Positions 62,079 to 64,000 of a stretch of 64,000 bases of DNA are shown here, piece by piece; positions within the stretch are counted from its first letter, which is position 1, and every line of letters begins with the position of its first letter. The stretch spans positions 1 to 64,000 of the forward strand of contig JAMPIV010019083.1 in the NCBI GenBank assembly GCA_024509875.1, in the 5' to 3' direction. This stretch comes from Oreohelix idahoensis. Its lineage: Eukaryota > Mollusca > Gastropoda > Stylommatophora > Oreohelicidae. The position numbers were made by a program, and so were the translations under genes. The notes under the pieces are model-generated. The model searched no databases and was not told the DNA's origin. It saw nothing but the letters and a program-made list of their open reading frames with translations.

Positions 62079-62346
62079 AACAACCGCAATGGGCGATGGA
62101 CATCGTGACAATAAACGCTGCGGTACAGAAAACGCCAAAATTTTTCTAAGTCCACAACGCTGAGTTTTTGTTTTTTTTGGGTGTACTAGTGAAAGAGCTG
62201 CGACTCTGGGGCAACAGGCGATGTATACTATAGGGAGTGTCAGGTACAGAATTTCAGTGGCTTGCGGCGCGCAGCTCGTCGGCTGCGCACTAATGTCTCA
62301 GTGTGTGTCCTTAGTTGTGAAGGGCGACGGAACGAACGGAATAATT

Positions 62347-62594
62347 TGTCTTCTCTTTGTTACTTTCACAATTGCCTCCACGGCTGGCGTTGTGGATTTA
62401 AAAGTTGCTACCATAAGTGAAATGGGTTCATTTTCGATACAAGACAACAGGAAGCTGAGACGCTTGGGAGTCATGACCCAAGTGGGCCCGCCCCCCTTAG
62501 AGTGTAAAGGCCGAAACACTTGTCGGATGGGGGGACTTCTTCTGATGATCAGATTGCTTCCTGTTGTATCGCTCTGTAAAGAATTTCCTATCAT
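62347..62594 (+). repeat. Direct repeat, right copy, 3' end of REL-type LINE
   Basis: 248 bases, the partner of 58442-58698. It ends exactly where the flanking LTR sequence resumes (AAAGCTAAAGC...). It is best read as the LINE 3' untranslated end. Confidence 0.85.
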
Positions 62595-63905
62595 AAAGCT
62601 AAAGCTTTTCAATTTAAATGTAAAGAAAGTTTATCCCGTGGGATTAAATTGAATTCTCATCGAGGGTAAATTCTGAGATAAATGGGATGGTAGAATAGAA
62701 GAGGGGGCACATAAGTATGCATCGGGAAACGCAATACTGAAGAGAGCGCTTCGTTTCTATTCTTTATCATAGTTATTGGTGGTACCAGCAGAAAGTACAA
62801 TCTCTGGAACCAAGTGAAGGTAGAAGTGGACTGACGTTGTGCGAGACGCCATCATAAGAGGATCTTATAGACAGACGCAAGACCAGCTTGACCATTAGTC
62901 CATGACGTTCTCGGAACGTGCGACGCATTTAATATTGACCAGCGACGAGTGAGAGCAATGTACACAGAACCCATCAGCGGGAGCAGAAACTACTATTGGC
63001 GGCTAAGTGCAAAATATACGCTGCCAAAGTGAATTTTTCCCCATCATCTCTACTATAAATCAATGACGAAACTTTCCTTCTAAACTATTCAAATTATTTT
63101 CAAACTGTTAAAACCTAAAGTGATTATTAAATTTTGTTATTTGTAATGTTACAAATTTAACTTCGATTTAACCATTTTAAAGTTACTGCATGTTTGTCTC
63201 AGTCAAATTACTACACCCACTCTAAACAGAGCTATACCAGAATAGTAAGAATTCCACTGAGTAAATCGGGTGTGGGGGCTTGAACGAGCTGAAATTAATA
63301 AAAGCTTAATTCCTTCACAAACGTTGTCGGCAGATTCTAGAATTAACGTGCTCAGCCAAAGCAGCATTATTTTCGCTTATCTTAATATCGTGTGAAGGTT
63401 CCCTGTGTAATAGAAGTGTCATTACCCTTCTATCTATATCTCTGCCAAGAGTAATCTTGTGCGAAGGTAGAAACCTTTGAAGCCCATATTAGATACTCTT
63501 GAGTTTTGGCCACTGTTGGATCACTGTTGCAAAGCAGGGGAGGCAATACCGTCACACCTGGTCATGCAGGGGTACGTGGCAATGAGAGAGCTGACAGACT
63601 GGCCTCGAGAGCACCCATAGTGGGGTCACTGGACATGGATAACGGAGAGATACTAAAGGTATTTAGCAATTAATGATCGCCTGCTAGATAATGACAATGC
63701 AATGGATGAATCAACAAGGCTGAGACTGTTGGAGTTTGGCATCAAACGTGGGACTAGCAGAGATGGACGTGAAAGAGGATGCATCCGTCGTATGTACAAC
63801 CAGCGTGCTACAGGTACAATTAGCATTCATACTCTTCGACATATGCTGAGGGAGACTGAGCACCTATGGGTTTGCCTGGAGTGCAGTGAGGTCGATTCTG
63901 ATTAA

Positions 63906-64000
63906 CAATTAACAATTTTGAAGTTTTTTTTTAACTTCGTATCCACGTATTTATTGGTTGTGTGCCCTAGAATAGTTTCATGCTGAGGATCTTGAGCCGA
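63906..64000. other. 3' flank of the split LINE
   Basis: Starts AACAATTAACAATTTTG after the stop of the LINE tail. It may include the LINE 3' end. Nothing more can be said. Confidence 0.4.

Larger units (their letters stand above)
58699..62594 (+). mobile_element. LINE with restriction-like endonuclease
   Basis: A full-length-looking element of about 3.9 kb: 5' leader (58699-58899), one long coding region, and a 3' untranslated region whose last ~250 bases are repeated at the element's start. It sits in the LTR at the point where copy 326-2076 has only a SINE (CCTTTTCATTT|...|AAAGCT...). No poly-A tail. The REL domain places it with the R2/R4/NeSL/Hero group; Hero-like is my best guess. Confidence 0.82.
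56994..63556 (+). mobile_element. LTR (family A) in the LINE, itself split by a LINE
   Basis: Ends TGTGACAGAATAGG and GCAATACCGTCACA are inverted at their tips. The perfect 5-bp TSD is cctgg (56989-56993 and 63557-63561). Without the nested LINE unit it is about 2.4 kb, like the other solo LTRs. A second diverged copy lies inverted at 326-2076. The orientation of the LTR is arbitrary. I see no gag or pol of its own. Confidence 0.82.
55250..63905 (+). pseudogene. Jockey/I-type LINE with RNase H, split by an LTR
   Basis: This is a decayed non-LTR reverse transcriptase. Readable pieces: 55265-55540 (pre-RT, RMNRKSASQL); about 55620-55760 with LSSYRIITLHNVYGK; 55772-56110 with VAIDLEDAYNSVDF and CPGLPQSSPLSP; 56117-56230 with LTFADDILVYR; 56254-56993 with the thumb (KLKYLGVTFDRGLSFKYH), up to LVWIYCPG. 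After the LTR, 63562 onward gives HAGVRGNERADRLAS, the RNase H signature, and a C-terminal tail to 63905 (MDESTRLRLLEFGIKRG). Removing 56994-63561 rejoins WIYCPG|HAGVRGN. Lesions: several stops (for example after MV near 56174 and ESG near 56227), frameshifts, loss of the early RNase H region and of the endonuclease. The 5' end is undefined. Clade is uncertain. Confidence 0.8.

Overview
The window is eukaryotic, almost certainly from an animal. It is AT-rich and has no operons. It holds GT-AG introns, SINEs with tRNA-like heads, non-LTR and LTR retrotransposons, and Mutator-like and hAT DNA transposons. I recognise no host cellular gene. The mix of families (RTE-type LINEs like those of schistosomes, a SCAN-like Gag, Mutator-like transposase genes with introns) suggests a lophotrochozoan such as a mollusc. 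That is inference and the species is not determined.

The layout is best read as transposons nested in one another, resolved by target-site duplications (TSDs). (1) 0-12.2 kb: an old LTR copy (326-2076) abuts LTR-1 (2077-12213, TSD gtaac). LTR-1 is a long-LTR Gypsy-type element whose 3' LTR carries a 2.37-kb solo LTR (TSD atatt). (2) 12.7-20.6 kb: a decayed Mutator-like gene on the minus strand, split by a full-length RTE LINE (13006-18807). That LINE is itself broken by a solo LTR, a ~308-bp SINE and a 113-bp mini-SINE. (3) 21.8-22.6 kb: a 39-bp minisatellite split by the same SINE. (4) 22.6-28.6 kb: mostly featureless DNA with one tRNA-type SINE. (5) 28.6-34.4 kb: a second full-length RTE LINE, minus strand (TSD ggacataaggt), broken by a 2.47-kb solo LTR containing (TA)65. 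(6) 34.4-37.7 kb: low-complexity DNA, a ~50-bp degenerate tandem repeat and a tRNA-type SINE. (7) 37.7-54.6 kb: a second Mutator-like gene split by LTR-3 (38241-53664, minus, TSD aaggt). LTR-2 (38452-45710, plus, TSD atatt) sits inside LTR-3's 3' LTR, and a 1.69-kb hAT element (TSD ctacagat) sits inside LTR-2. (8) 55.2-63.9 kb: an RNase-H-bearing LINE split by a 2.4-kb LTR (TSD cctgg), which is in turn split by a restriction-like-endonuclease LINE of about 4 kb.

The most interesting content is the LTR-1/2/3 group. Gag is SCAN-like and the primer-binding sites look like tRNA-Pro. The integrase zinc-binding (H2C2) module lies upstream of reverse transcriptase, which is the unusual domain order known from Gmr1-like Ty3/Gypsy elements. 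None of the three copies shows an integrase DDE core. LTR-2 has virtually identical LTRs and an intact Gag-protease-H2C2 reading frame with RT deleted, so it looks like a recently mobile non-autonomous derivative. LTR-3 still has an RT-RNase H frame.
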